Below are positions 33,387 through 43,264 of a stretch of 64,000 bases of DNA, piece by piece; position 1 is the stretch's first letter; each line of letters starts with the position of its first letter. Made by a program: the position numbers and the translations under genes. The notes beneath the pieces were generated by a model, which was not told the DNA's origin, did no database searches, and saw only the letters and a list, made by a program, of their open reading frames with translations. The stretch is from Dyadobacter sp. NIV53 (GTDB lineage: Bacteria > Bacteroidota > Bacteroidia > Cytophagales > Spirosomataceae): assembly GCF_019711195.1 (NCBI RefSeq), contig NZ_CP081299.1, positions 868,001 to 932,000 of the forward strand, written 5' to 3'.

Positions 33387-35392
33387 CTAAACAGGGATTT
33401 GTAAAACAACTTTCGTACCGCACGGGTCTCCGAAACTATTTGTTATATCCAGAATTTGTACGTCGGTTTTAATATTATACAGCTGGTTGATCATCCTGAT
33501 CCGATCGGCGGTTACCTGCATTCCGAACGATTTATATTTTCCGGCCGACTTGCTTTCTAATTCCATGGAACGCTCCCGGCCAATACCGTCGTCGGCGATA
33601 CAAATTGTCAGCAGGTTTTCCTGAGATTGCCATACTTCTATCTGTATCTTTCCGCCATCCGGCTTGTGCATGAGTCCGTGCCAGATCGCATTTTCAACAT
33701 AAGGCTGTAATAATAATGGCGGAATACGCAGATATCGCTGGTCAATATCATCCGCAACAATAATTTCAAACTTTACTTTCTCCTTAAAACGCATCGCTTC
33801 CAGCTCTATATACAATCTTAAAGCTTCCAGCTCATTTTGCAGTGTTACAAGTTCCGAACGTGAGTTTTCCAAAACCAAACGAATCAGCCTCGCGAATTTA
33901 TTAAGGTAATCTGACGCTTTATCGGCATCGTTCTGCAAGGTATATAGCTTAATGGAGTTAAGGCAGTTAAAAATGAAGTGGGGATTCATCTGAGCTCTGA
34001 GGGCCGTCATTTCCATGTCGGCCAGTTTTTGCTCAAATTCAGTTTCCAACTGGCGTATGTGCTGCTGTTCCAAAAGGCGGCTCTGGTTTTCGATTTCATG
34101 TGTTCTTTCGACAATATCCTTTTCCAGTTGCCGCGTATACTGAGCATGCATCGTTTTATTTTCAAGTTCTGTCAGGCGATTGCGATAAGCGAGAGCCAAA
34201 GCAAAACAAAAGAGCTCACTAAATAAACCCAGCGCCATGAATAATGGAGGGTAATTAAGGATTGCATTGGCGGTTTCACTAAGATTGGGAAATAAAAAAG
34301 GGAATTAATTGGAGCAATTGAAACCACGAATAAGCTGATTGAACCCACGAACAGATATGTTTTCAACAGGCTTTGGCTTCTGACAATCGCTAACAGCAGG
34401 ATGAGTCCGCCAGCCAAGCATGATAAATCACACAACAGGTAGTAAGTATTACTGATAAACCAAAGTCCTGTGAAAACTTCAATAAGAGACATCAGTTGTT
34501 GCAGAACGTAAATAGTCATCATCACTTTTACAATTTGCCAGATCCTGGTTTGTCGGGTGGGCAGGTCAAGTAATTTTACCAGAAACAACGTGTAAAAAAA
34601 ACTAACAGAAAACGATAAGGACGCCAGACATGGATGTGTTAGCTCTGGCAAAGTATTCGGAGCAAGCCCCAATGAAAGACGATAGTCCGCGATTTTGACG
34701 ATCCAGGCAAAGGATACGGTTGCATAAAATGTATAATAAAGGTACGCCGCATCACGGTTGAAATAATACTGGAACAAAGTGTAAAGCCCCATTAATAAAA
34801 GGCTTCCGGCAATCATAGACATAGCAACAAGCAGCCACTTTATAAGCAGGGCTTCGTGAGCCATATGAGCATCAAGGCCCTGAGGTGTATACAGGAGATC
34901 CGATTCATAAGCAAACACACGTACATAGTCGATCACACGGACGTAATACCACTTGTGTGAAAGAGGAGGAATTGTTATTGCTATTGTGCCTGCATGGCCA
35001 TAAGACTGAGCAAACAGACCTCCCTTCCCAATCAGTTTTCCGTTATCATCGTATAAGGATAGCGTTGCATGGATGCCCGCATTGTACCAAAGATGTACAG
35101 TGTCACTGGCATGTATGTTGGCGATTTCGAATCGTTTCCAGCTTATTTTTGTGGCTTTGGCAAAATCGTTCAAAGTCGGATTCCAGTTGGACACAATAGG
35201 AAGAAATTTTTGTGTGCAGATATCTGAAATCCTGTTGAGGGTGTCGTCTGACTGGTCTTCATAAAATGTCGTCTGTTTGCTGATATCTATTCCTTTTCTT
35301 GTTGAAGGTTGTCCATGGAAGGTAATTGGCTGCCCTACCGAAACAGCAGTGTTCAATAATAAACTAAAAATGACGAAAAGGAAGCCACGCAT
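33387..35392 (-). pseudogene. 7TM-DISM sensor histidine kinase, frameshifted
   Basis: Two frames form one LytS-type kinase of about 660 residues. From 35392: a signal-like N-terminus, an extracytoplasmic DISM-type domain (ATKISWKRFEIANIHASDTV) and several membrane helices (LLIKWLLVAMSMIAGSLLLM onward). From a break near 34294-34299 (a run of six A, read as T on the coding strand) the second frame continues LNYPPLFMALGLFSELFCFA, a coiled coil, then the kinase core with the phospho-His region LRAQMNPHFIFNCLNSIKLY and IADDGIGRERS. One base added or removed in the homopolymer joins them. It may be an assembly error; as given the full kinase is not made. Confidence 0.8.
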
Positions 35393-35650
35393 AAATTTCC
35401 GGATGATACAGTTAAGTTACTGAAAAGCAGACGAATTTCAATTTCGCAGGTGGCGAACCATACACTATAATGCGTAGATAGTCATTTTTTTGAGTAAAGC
35501 ATATTTCAGGTACCTGACTACCAAGCCAATCATTAAATCACCCGGCTACTAGGTTTTGCAAACTGTTGAGATACGCTTAATAGTGCAGCATTCTTTGGGT
35601 TATTAGTTTGGCATTGTTAATCAATTTTTCAACTCAAAATTATTTTCAAA

Positions 35651-36139
35651 ATGAAAACTTTATCAAATCGTCTGTTTCTTGTTTTGCTGATATTTGGGAT
35701 CGCTACGGAAACATTTTCACAAACAGCTTCGCAGGAAGAGGTTATCAAGGAAATACTTACTAAAACGCGGGCTGCTTTCGACAATAGGGACCTGGACAAA
35801 TTTGCCAGTTATTTTGTAAAATCGCCGGATTTGTATTATCAGATCACCACTGCTGACGGTGCAGTATTAATGGCCCGCGGATGGGAGGCTATGACTCACA
35901 TGGTTGGAGGTCACATGAAAGACAATCCAGAACCTGCGAAAGACAAATATACCTTGACAGATTACCAGATTCATATCAATGGAAACAATGCCTGGGTCAA
36001 TGCAAATGGAAACTCAAAGAATGATGGATTGTCAAGGGATTTTATTGTCTTTGAAAAGCAGGATGGATCAGGGCAATGGAAGGTAATCGCACTTACGGCC
36101 CAGGCTTATCCTGCAGGAAAGCTGGTGGTTATTAAGTGA
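35651..36139 (+). CDS. Exported NTF2-like (DUF4440 type) protein
   Basis: Protein of 162 residues with a signal peptide (MKTLSNRLFLVLLIFGIATETFS, then Q) and one NTF2-like fold: EVIKEILTKTRAAFDNRDLD, YQITTADGAVLMARGWEAM and WVNANGNSKNDGLSRDFIVFE. Proteins of this family bind small molecules or catalyse simple reactions; the role is unknown. It is isolated, with a terminator 20 bp after the stop. The upstream gene runs in the opposite direction. Confidence 0.8.
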   Translation: MKTLSNRLFLVLLIFGIATETFSQTASQEEVIKEILTKTRAAFDNRDLDKFASYFVKSPDLYYQITTADGAVLMARGWEAMTHMVGGHMKDNPEPAKDKYTLTDYQIHINGNNAWVNANGNSKNDGLSRDFIVFEKQDGSGQWKVIALTAQAYPAGKLVVIK

Positions 36140-36162
36140 TAAAACCAAGCCAATTTATTTAT

Positions 36163-36193
36163 CCCATAGAGCTTATAATTCTATGGGTTTTTT
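36163..36193 (+). terminator. Terminator after NTF2-like gene
   Basis: cccataga and tctatggg form an 8-bp stem, followed by tttttt. A standard intrinsic terminator for the plus-strand gene. Confidence 0.75.
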
Positions 36194-36285
36194 GTTGTTC
36201 CGTGATAGGTCAACCCAGTTTTAACAGGGCGTTGTTTACTTACAATTTAATCAATATAAAAATTTGAGCTATTTTTCTCTTTCAC

Positions 36286-37830
36286 TTACACCAACACATC
36301 CGGCGGGGTATCCAGCCCGGCTTGTGATAAATGAATGTTGTTGAATATACTGATCAGATCCACATCGTTTTCAAACAAGGTATATCTGCTTTTTTTCCAG
36401 ATATTTATCTTTGCTTGGCCATACATTTCTTCCAGCCTTGCCGGATCAACAAGTGAATTTTTTGACCAGTGAAGCGTAAATTTTACATCTGATTCCCGCA
36501 ATTTATTTAGTAACAATTCTTCAAATTTCGGGTATTTGGAAGTATTGACAATCCCGTATTCAAATACAACAGCTCTGGGCAAATGATTAGTAAAACCAAA
36601 AATCGTGGCCCCCGGATGAACTGTTCTTGCCTGAAAAACGAGAGGCAAACTCATTTCCTCAATAGCCTGTTTGATAACTTCTATCGTTATAACTGCATCC
36701 GAAATCGAAACAGCGAAAGCAGTTTCATTGTACCCTTCCAGATAGGTTATCGTCGCCGTATAAAGTTGTCCGGACGAACCTCTTACCTCACTTAAAACCG
36801 CATTTTTTAAATATTGTTTAAACAAAATTTTTGATTTTCTCTTTCCTGAAATAAATGGCAGGTTCAATAAAAATTTAGTCGTTTTATCGCCGGGTGCGTA
36901 TCCGAACTTATTGGTTACGATCCATAGCGGTTCCGGAAATGGATGGCCTTCTTCAAAAGGAACTCTGGTTCCCTCAATCAGGTAAAAGTTTTCTTCATAT
37001 GGATTAAATACAAATTCAAGATGCTGGAGTTTGCTATAATAGCCCGGATCATTCAGTAACGCTCCAAGTTTAGTCTGGTTTACTTCTTTAATTTTTGGAA
37101 AATTGATATGATAAATTGGTTCGGTTTCTATGGCATAAGCGGTTACTATACCAAATGCTCCAAAACTAACCAGGGCCGAATTGAAAATATCGTCATTCCG
37201 GATCAGCTTCGAACCGATCTTGTCTATGAAACTCTGGTTCATTACAGGATATTTACTGCGCTCAATCCAAACCGGTTTGTCCGTACCGTTGCAAAGCTGG
37301 ATGGCTACAACAAATTCAGGAAGTGCGCCAAAATTTACAGCTGCACCATGTGTATTGCCCGAAACAGCACCAACGACGGTTTGACCGGCACCTATTCCTG
37401 CTGTTTTTAGTGAACGTGCTATTTGAGATGCATTTTTTGGCCGTTCCAGATACACATTTAATTCTCCAATTGATACACCACATTGGGCAATGACGAGCAA
37501 TTTTCTTTTGTCTGGCGGATAATTATCGTGGAAATTACTGTCGTCATTTTCAAAACATTTGTTGAGCAATTTGGTATTGATCAGCCAGTTGTCCGTAGCC
37601 TGTATATTTGTCAGCGCCCATGCCGATCCGATTGCCCGGATCCGCTTGTTTTTCAATTTAGCTTCCTTAATCAATTCATTGATATCCTTAGAAGCCTGAT
37701 TCAGGATTTCATATTTATCTGGTTCTGATCCAGTTGCATTGGAATTGTCAATATCAATCAAATCATCAACAGTTTGTTTGATGGTAACGTGGATATTGCT
37801 CCAGTTCTTTTGACCATTTCTTCGGATCAT
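36286..37830 (-). CDS. FAD-linked oxidase family protein
   Basis: Protein of 514 residues and last gene of a four-gene operon. It carries a PCMH-type FAD-binding domain in the N-terminal half (RIRAIGSAWALTNIQATDNW, GIGAGQTVVGAVSGNTHGAA, VNFGALPEFVVAIQLCNG), similar to aldono-lactone and related sugar oxidases, and a C-terminal part with LFENDVDLISIFNNIHL. No signal peptide or membrane segment is seen. It likely oxidises a hydroxyl or carbonyl group of an unknown substrate with FAD; whether it is covalently linked cannot be judged. It begins 4 bp after the Bor-like lipoprotein gene, so the operon joins a redox enzyme with a phosphoesterase and lipoproteins. Confidence 0.82.
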   Translation of the reverse strand: MIRRNGQKNWSNIHVTIKQTVDDLIDIDNSNATGSEPDKYEILNQASKDINELIKEAKLKNKRIRAIGSAWALTNIQATDNWLINTKLLNKCFENDDSNFHDNYPPDKRKLLVIAQCGVSIGELNVYLERPKNASQIARSLKTAGIGAGQTVVGAVSGNTHGAAVNFGALPEFVVAIQLCNGTDKPVWIERSKYPVMNQSFIDKIGSKLIRNDDIFNSALVSFGAFGIVTAYAIETEPIYHINFPKIKEVNQTKLGALLNDPGYYSKLQHLEFVFNPYEENFYLIEGTRVPFEEGHPFPEPLWIVTNKFGYAPGDKTTKFLLNLPFISGKRKSKILFKQYLKNAVLSEVRGSSGQLYTATITYLEGYNETAFAVSISDAVITIEVIKQAIEEMSLPLVFQARTVHPGATIFGFTNHLPRAVVFEYGIVNTSKYPKFEELLLNKLRESDVKFTLHWSKNSLVDPARLEEMYGQAKINIWKKSRYTLFENDVDLISIFNNIHLSQAGLDTPPDVLV

Positions 37831-37834
37831 GGCC

Positions 37835-38176
37835 TTATTGTTTTGGTTTAGCGCATCGCCAGCTCACTTTGGCAGGTTCCCAAATCCCCAAAGTCAGAAT
37901 ATTGGCTATAATAAAACCAGCATTTTTTTCAATCTTAAACTCTTCAATATTCAGCCGTGAGCCATCCCCCAGTCTGCAATTTTCAATTTGAACATCCTGT
38001 CTGATCGCTCCCCATAAAAATGTATTTATTGTTTTGCTCTCCCATTCCGTACCCGGCTGGTTTCCCTGTTCTATTCCATGCGGGCCGCCGATCTGATACG
38101 CGTGAATAGTACTACATCCGGTATTTACAATAATCAGAAACAACAAACCCGTCGTTAAAACAGGCTTTTGTGTCAT
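37835..38176 (-). CDS. Bor family-like lipoprotein
   Basis: Lipoprotein of 113 residues. The preferred start is the ATG at 38176 (MTQKPVLTTGLLFLIIVNTGC), just after the stop of the preceding gene; a start at 38191 would overlap it. TGCSTIHAYQIGG contains the lipobox Cys. The C-terminal half, NTFLWGAIRQDVQIENCRL then AGFIIANILTLGIWEPAKVS and WRCAKP, has the arrangement of the phage lambda Bor family (conserved Cys, ITLGIYTP-like block and final Cys). Bor itself confers serum resistance in E. coli; the role here is unknown. It lies 1 bp after the phosphoesterase gene. Confidence 0.7.
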   Translation of the reverse strand: MTQKPVLTTGLLFLIIVNTGCSTIHAYQIGGPHGIEQGNQPGTEWESKTINTFLWGAIRQDVQIENCRLGDGSRLNIEEFKIEKNAGFIIANILTLGIWEPAKVSWRCAKPKQ

Positions 38177-38177
38177 T

Positions 38178-39638
38178 TTATGTATTCCCATTTTGTGAAC
38201 TTTTTAAATTTACATTTTCCGTCCGTGACTTTCCAAGCCGCGTATTGTTCACTTCGTTGGTTGTATACAATGTCGGTGTAAGTGCATTATCCGCAGCGAT
38301 TTTCCAATGCACCAGCTCAGGAAATTTCCTGATTGCCTTAACTGGATAATTCGTAAGAATCTCATTGGCAGCTGCTTCAAATGACTCTGCCACCTCGGTT
38401 TGCGGTCCTTCCAGAATATTACTGCCAAGCGTTACAGGAACTATGATCTTATCAGCAGGCGGAGATGGAGCCGGCCAGGAAATTTCGTTGTTCAGTGCTT
38501 CTGAAATACTTTTCACGCCAGCCAGTCTTCGTTCCCTCACACTATCCGAATAATCCTTTCCAGGGGTAAATTTTTCTGCAAGGAACTGCAGTACCGACGT
38601 ATGGTCAAACAACGATTGGCAAACAGAGCCGCTTTTTACCAAAGGAGATGAAATAATCCCCGGTATCCGCGGGCCCATATTATTAAATTGATGGTTATCC
38701 CCTGTTATGAAACCAATTTCCGGTGGTGAAACATGATCGTAAAAGCCACCGTGTTCATCGTAATAAACGATAAAAACCGTACTTTCCCATTTCTTCGGAT
38801 TACAGCTTATTGCTTCGTAAGTCCGTCTCAAAAACTCTTCTCCCCAACCCACTGCCAAAGGAGGATGGTTGTCGTTGGCCCTGATCGGGGTAATATGCGG
38901 TGCATCTTTATATACCGGTTCTACAATGATCACTTCCGGTGCCGTGTCGTCGGATTCAAACATGATGTCACGTGCAAGCTGGTCGTAACGCCTGAACTTT
39001 GAGCCGAAAACATGTTTAAGCAAAGAGGGATACAGGGTAAAAAATGACAGCCCCGAATGGTAAACTCTCCACTTTACCTTTTTGCCGGCCCTCGCACGAT
39101 TGAGCCAATCGAAAACATTATTCCGGCTTATATCAAGTAGCAACCCATTTTCACTGATTGAAGAATCACCGGAAAATGCCATATTCCGGTTAGGCTGCGT
39201 ACCCGTTGGTAAAGGACAGAACCAGTTGTCACAAGTACAGAAAGTCCGGGCAAGAAAACTTGTAGCAGGAACCAGCGAAGATTCAAAAAATCCCATCGGT
39301 TCGCATTCCTTGTTGGGAGCGGTTTGCGTAATATTGGCATAGGCTTCCACAAAACCACCCATTGTTATATTGCCGGTGAGTATATGTTTTTTAAGCTGCA
39401 CATTCACTTCTTCTCTTTTGTGCGGAAGGTCTGTATTCATCTCAACATCTTCCCGGATTGGAAAAACTGGAAAAGATCCACCTTTGTAAAGATTGCGGAA
39501 ATTGGTGAGCGGGTCTTTTAGTCCATTTACTTCCGTATTAATTTTTTGCCGGCTCAAATGTCCGAGCATGTGGTCGAATGAGCGGTTTTCGAACATGAGC
39601 AATACGATGGTTTTGACCTTTTCAAGCAAGTTTTCCAT
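38178..39638 (-). CDS. Phosphoesterase / phospholipase C family protein
   Basis: Protein of 486 residues of the non-haemolytic phospholipase C and acid-phosphatase AcpA group (PF04185 type). The N-terminal LLMFENRSFDHMLGHL motif, FCPLPTGTQPNRNMAFSG, the metal site IVYYDEHGGFYDHVSPP and the later LFDHTSVLQFLAEKFTP all match. It has no obvious signal peptide at its start (MENLLEKVKTIVLL), unusual for this normally exported family, so a cytosolic or lipoprotein-assisted location is possible. It probably cleaves a phosphodiester or phosphomonoester. The upstream lipoprotein gene ends only 1 bp before it. Confidence 0.88.
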   Translation of the reverse strand: MENLLEKVKTIVLLMFENRSFDHMLGHLSRQKINTEVNGLKDPLTNFRNLYKGGSFPVFPIREDVEMNTDLPHKREEVNVQLKKHILTGNITMGGFVEAYANITQTAPNKECEPMGFFESSLVPATSFLARTFCTCDNWFCPLPTGTQPNRNMAFSGDSSISENGLLLDISRNNVFDWLNRARAGKKVKWRVYHSGLSFFTLYPSLLKHVFGSKFRRYDQLARDIMFESDDTAPEVIIVEPVYKDAPHITPIRANDNHPPLAVGWGEEFLRRTYEAISCNPKKWESTVFIVYYDEHGGFYDHVSPPEIGFITGDNHQFNNMGPRIPGIISSPLVKSGSVCQSLFDHTSVLQFLAEKFTPGKDYSDSVRERRLAGVKSISEALNNEISWPAPSPPADKIIVPVTLGSNILEGPQTEVAESFEAAANEILTNYPVKAIRKFPELVHWKIAADNALTPTLYTTNEVNNTRLGKSRTENVNLKSSQNGNT

Positions 39639-39639
39639 G

Positions 39640-40239
39640 TTATGGATTGGATGGTTTTATAACTGCCTTTATTTGTAATTCCTGCGGTATCTTAGTAGAA
39701 TCCGCCTTTTCGCTTGCTGACAATTTTGTTTTAAAAGACCATTCGCCTCCCGCTGTAGTCCCCGATAAATCCTTGGAAGCGGAGCCGTCTGCTTTCAGTT
39801 CAACTGTTCGGCCACTATGGATGACAGTCAGGTCCCTTGCCATCGCTGAGCTTACCGATACAATTTGAAAATCACTCCATTGATCGTTATTGTTTTCGCC
39901 TGATGCTATCACTGTATCCCCAGAAATGCTGCTGGTTGCAAAAGTGATATCAAGAGGCGACTGCGATTTCAATTTTTGAACCTGAATAGTTTTTCTTGCT
40001 TCTTTTCCTGCTTTGGTCACGACTAGCGTAAATTCGAGAAGCTGTACGGAATCCGTCGAGAGATGTTCGTTAAATTCCAATGCTGGCGTTCCTTTGGCAT
40101 CGAAATCAATCAATACTTTCTGATCACCTGTAATTACAAGCGGAGAAACCCGAAAGGTATGGATAGTGGGCTTACAGGAACTGATCAGAAATAAAAACAG
40201 AAAGACTGAAACGAGACGGAAGCAGTTCGAAAATGGCAT
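39640..40239 (-). CDS. Unknown lipoprotein, first gene of the operon
   Basis: Protein of 199 residues with a lipoprotein signal (VFLFLFLISSCKPTIHTF, lipobox Cys22). The mature part is beta-rich (VSPLVITGDQKVLIDFDAKG, LLEFTLVVTKAGKEARKTIQ) and could contain an immunoglobulin-like fold, with a repeated search for structure not possible here. No family recognised. It is first in the operon; the next gene starts 1 bp after its stop. An inverted repeat overlaps its start codon (see 40238-40292). Confidence 0.75.
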   Translation of the reverse strand: MPFSNCFRLVSVFLFLFLISSCKPTIHTFRVSPLVITGDQKVLIDFDAKGTPALEFNEHLSTDSVQLLEFTLVVTKAGKEARKTIQVQKLKSQSPLDITFATSSISGDTVIASGENNNDQWSDFQIVSVSSAMARDLTVIHSGRTVELKADGSASKDLSGTTAGGEWSFKTKLSASEKADSTKIPQELQIKAVIKPSNP

Positions 40240-40292
40240 AGAATATGAATAAAGATCCTGATTACCAAAGCAAATATTTATTCATATTCTAT
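40238..40292. promoter_or_regulatory. Inverted repeat covering the operon start codon
   Basis: atagaatatgaataaa at 40238-40253 and its exact complement at 40277-40292 form a 16-bp perfect stem with a 23-base loop. On the minus-strand transcript, the last two bases of the 3' arm are the AT of the first gene's start codon, so pairing would hide the initiation region. Confidence 0.6.
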
Positions 40293-40321
40293 AATTACAA
40301 ACAGCGCAATTACAAATGGAT

Positions 40322-42202
40322 TTACTGTTTAAAGATCTTTCCTACACTTATTTTATTGCCTTGTGTTAACTGATAAAAATACAAACCGCTTTGCAGGTTT
40401 CCAGCATCAAACTCGATGTCATATTTCCCGGCTTTCTGGGGTTGATCCAAAAGTACAGCCTGTTTTTGTCCCAGGAGCGTGTAAATAGTTAAATTCACAT
40501 TTGTTGTTTCAGGAAGAACGTAGGAAATCGTTGTGCTGCGCTGGAAAGGATTGGGATATGCCAGCGGCCGGAAATTGCTTAGCGGGTTTGTCATTTCATT
40601 ATTGAAGAATGCTGTCCTTGCAGCAAGAGTTTCAGATACAGACTCGGGAGACACCGACCTGAAACTAAGACTTAGAAAATCGATGTTCGGGCCGCTCATG
40701 CCATTTGCAGTCATCCTGATTTTATGCGTCCCCGGCTCTAAAATCACCTGTGCTCCAGAATAAAATGCCCAGCTGTCCCAGCTCGACAAAGCCATAAAAG
40801 TAGGGCTCTCTACTGCTTCATCGTCCACCATCAGGCGCATGGACCGATTACTGTTACTTCCATTGGCAAACTGAAAACTCAATGTGTAAACACCGGGAAC
40901 TTTTGTTTCCGTGGTCCATTCAATATAATCCTGCTTTTCATGAACAAAATCTACAAATCCGCTTCCACTGTACCCGGCACGATCGTGGGATATTTTTGCG
41001 CCTACAACCTTAGCATCTTCTGCCTCTAAATTTTTATTGGCTGGTTTTTGAACGGCTATTACCAGATAGTTCATTTGTGCTCCCGTTGCCGGACTGGCAA
41101 GATTTGCCCCTAATATAAATGGCCTTGGGTAAATCTGCCAGTAATCCACTGATTTACTGTAAATTTCCAGCAAACGTGATCCCGGATCGTTCGTACCGAT
41201 AACATCCCCGGTTTTATGCCAGTCCTGAAGCCAGGCGGGCAGGGCTATTGCCCGGGGATCATAAGCAATATACACCACGGAGGCTTTTTTCAAAAATGTG
41301 GTAAGCCAGGATGTACCGGTCTGGTATTTGTCATCCATCGGTGTTTGTATAAATGACGCATCTTTTAAATAGGATGGTACGGAGGTCACCTTGTAATCCC
41401 GGTCTGTATACATACTGGAACCGCTTGCAAGCTTTGCCACTCGATAAGATTTGTTGCTGGCAGCTGAAACCTGGGCAATCAGGTCATCTTCTTTTGGTTT
41501 TTCCAAAATGGCAGGTTTTTCGTTTTCCGGTATCCTGACTTCTATCCAATCTATATAAAATTTCTTTGCGGCAGTTTGCGTTGAAACCATCCATCCAAAG
41601 TGTCCGAGCCGCTGATAACTTAAATCGATTGCCTCCAAAACCGGTACGGAACCATATCCTGATCCCTGGTTGAGATATACCTGTATGAGGCCGCTTTTAT
41701 AACGGGCAATTTTAAACTTATACCATTTCGTGTCCGTCAAGGCGGGATAAATACTTATTTCGTCGAGCACGGCCGGATAGTAAATATTTTCCGAAGACCT
41801 GCCCAACGTCAGTTGTCCACCGGTATCCGGGCTATAACTGAGCACATACGATTGTGAGCTTGAAACATCTGCCTGTCCGAATGTGATCCTGAACTGACGC
41901 CAGTAACTGCCTGTAAAACCCATCGCTGCTGTTTCGAGGATGTAAGAATCGGCTGCATATTTTTTTGCAGTAACCAAAGAACCAGCATCATATGGATTAT
42001 ATGCCCTTCCATTTAAAATAGACCAGGTTTTATCGTCTTTCCAGTTTCCGCCAAGAGAGTTCCGGCTAAAATCATCTCTGAAAGGAAGTGAACCCGACTG
42101 CGCAAACAGCAACTGAGAACCGCTGCACAAAATCACAGCACCAAATAAAAAGCTGGTTCGGTATACAAAATATAAGAATTGAACAAGTACTGGTTTTTTC
42201 AT
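40322..42202 (-). CDS. Exported protein with LamG/CBM6-like domains and type IX sorting tail
   Basis: Protein of 626 residues from the ATG at 42202 (MKKPVLVQFLYFV); an upstream ATG adds ten residues before the signal. Signal peptide to about LLFA/QSG. The first part (about 45-230) has FRDDFSRNSLGGNWKDDKTW and KWYKFKIARYKSGLIQVYLN, a concanavalin-like (LamG/DUF1080) lectin fold. The second part (about 400-540) holds YSGSGFVDFVHEKQDYIEWT and GVYTLSFQFANGSNSNRSMR, a CBM6-like fold that binds carbohydrate. The last 80 residues, AYPNPFQRSTTISYVLPETT, are a type IX secretion sorting domain. It is probably a secreted or cell-surface carbohydrate-binding protein. Confidence 0.85.
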   Translation of the reverse strand: MKKPVLVQFLYFVYRTSFLFGAVILCSGSQLLFAQSGSLPFRDDFSRNSLGGNWKDDKTWSILNGRAYNPYDAGSLVTAKKYAADSYILETAAMGFTGSYWRQFRITFGQADVSSSQSYVLSYSPDTGGQLTLGRSSENIYYPAVLDEISIYPALTDTKWYKFKIARYKSGLIQVYLNQGSGYGSVPVLEAIDLSYQRLGHFGWMVSTQTAAKKFYIDWIEVRIPENEKPAILEKPKEDDLIAQVSAASNKSYRVAKLASGSSMYTDRDYKVTSVPSYLKDASFIQTPMDDKYQTGTSWLTTFLKKASVVYIAYDPRAIALPAWLQDWHKTGDVIGTNDPGSRLLEIYSKSVDYWQIYPRPFILGANLASPATGAQMNYLVIAVQKPANKNLEAEDAKVVGAKISHDRAGYSGSGFVDFVHEKQDYIEWTTETKVPGVYTLSFQFANGSNSNRSMRLMVDDEAVESPTFMALSSWDSWAFYSGAQVILEPGTHKIRMTANGMSGPNIDFLSLSFRSVSPESVSETLAARTAFFNNEMTNPLSNFRPLAYPNPFQRSTTISYVLPETTNVNLTIYTLLGQKQAVLLDQPQKAGKYDIEFDAGNLQSGLYFYQLTQGNKISVGKIFKQ

Positions 42203-42464
42203 AAACGTGAGTAGTAAAATGCATGATATCAATATTTAGTATAAATATAACAAAATATAAAATGATGTTCAAGCTGAAAAATTCGGGTTTCTGACATCTT
42301 TTTGTATTGAACCAGCTTGTCAGCTTCATATATATTATTACAAAAATTATATCATGATTATAAGCATAAGTACTACTCATTTTACTTAAATGTTTTCATT
42401 ACAAAAACTTTCTTTTAATAGGTGATTATTAGTGCCCTGGTAAACACCACGCATAACAGTCAGA

Positions 42465-43028
42465 TTATTTATTTTCCAAAATCCTGTCTCCAAGAACCGT
42501 TTTCTCAGCACGTGTAAGTTCATCAACCAGTGCATATCGTTTTGACTTGGTGATGGCCATTTCATCCAGGACATCAACCATGTTTTTGTAACTCGAAACA
42601 TTGGTGGGCTTGATAACTACGGTAAGTGCATTGTTATCATTTGCCTGGTTTTGCATGATCGATTTCACACGACGCTGTGAGGCAAAAATGATATTTCTCA
42701 ATTCACTCCCCATGCCCGTTAATTTCAAAGAGGATAAGGCCCTGTCGTCATCAGCTGCAATGCCATCCAGATAATAAATATCATCATGTGCACCTAGAAA
42801 AAGCGTCAGCACACCGGATGCTTTAATGGGCGCACTTAGGTCAACCGTTTTGTCAGGAAAAAACACAGACATAGCCGTTGGCTTGGTCATCGTCGTTGCA
42901 AGCATTAAAAAAGTAATTAACAAAAAACCCAGATCAACCATCGGCGTCATATCCACCCTGGTCGACATCTTTTTGCTTCTGACTTTTACTTCGCCTTTGT
43001 CATTTCCAGATTCTTCAATAGCTGCCAT
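42465..43028 (-). CDS. ExbD/TolR family biopolymer transport protein
   Basis: Protein of 187 residues with a single N-terminal membrane anchor (PMVDLGFLLITFLMLATTM) preceded by the ExbD signature KKMSTRVDMTPMVDLGFLL, in which the Asp of VDL is the proton-path residue. The periplasmic domain includes VDLSAPIKASGVLTLFLGAH. In Bacteroidota, ExbD usually works with ExbB and TonB to energise outer-membrane receptors. No exbB, tonB or receptor gene lies in the window, so this copy is alone and must work with partners encoded elsewhere or have a different role. Confidence 0.9.
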   Translation of the reverse strand: MAAIEESGNDKGEVKVRSKKMSTRVDMTPMVDLGFLLITFLMLATTMTKPTAMSVFFPDKTVDLSAPIKASGVLTLFLGAHDDIYYLDGIAADDDRALSSLKLTGMGSELRNIIFASQRRVKSIMQNQANDNNALTVVIKPTNVSSYKNMVDVLDEMAITKSKRYALVDELTRAEKTVLGDRILENK

Positions 43029-43208
43029 GTTTTTAGATTGGTTAATGGTGAATAATATTTTTATTAAATATATAATTTAATTCTATATTAATGAAAACTA
43101 TTTATTTAACATAATTTTGACTTATAATAAATTAATGATGTTCTGGTGGGACATGCCCTGTTGTGGAGATACTTTTAACAACTTTCACGTCTAAATTTCG
43201 GCTTAAAT

Positions 43209-43231
43209 ATTTGTGAATATATTTCACAAAT
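43209..43231. promoter_or_regulatory. 9-5-9 perfect dyad upstream of micro-operon
   Basis: atttgtgaa-tatat-ttcacaaat is a perfect inverted repeat 34 bp before the start of the 49-residue gene. It is well placed for a repressor or activator, perhaps the helix-turn-helix protein encoded two genes on. Confidence 0.5.
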
Positions 43232-43264
43232 TATATCTTTACACAAAGTAAATGCACACTATAA

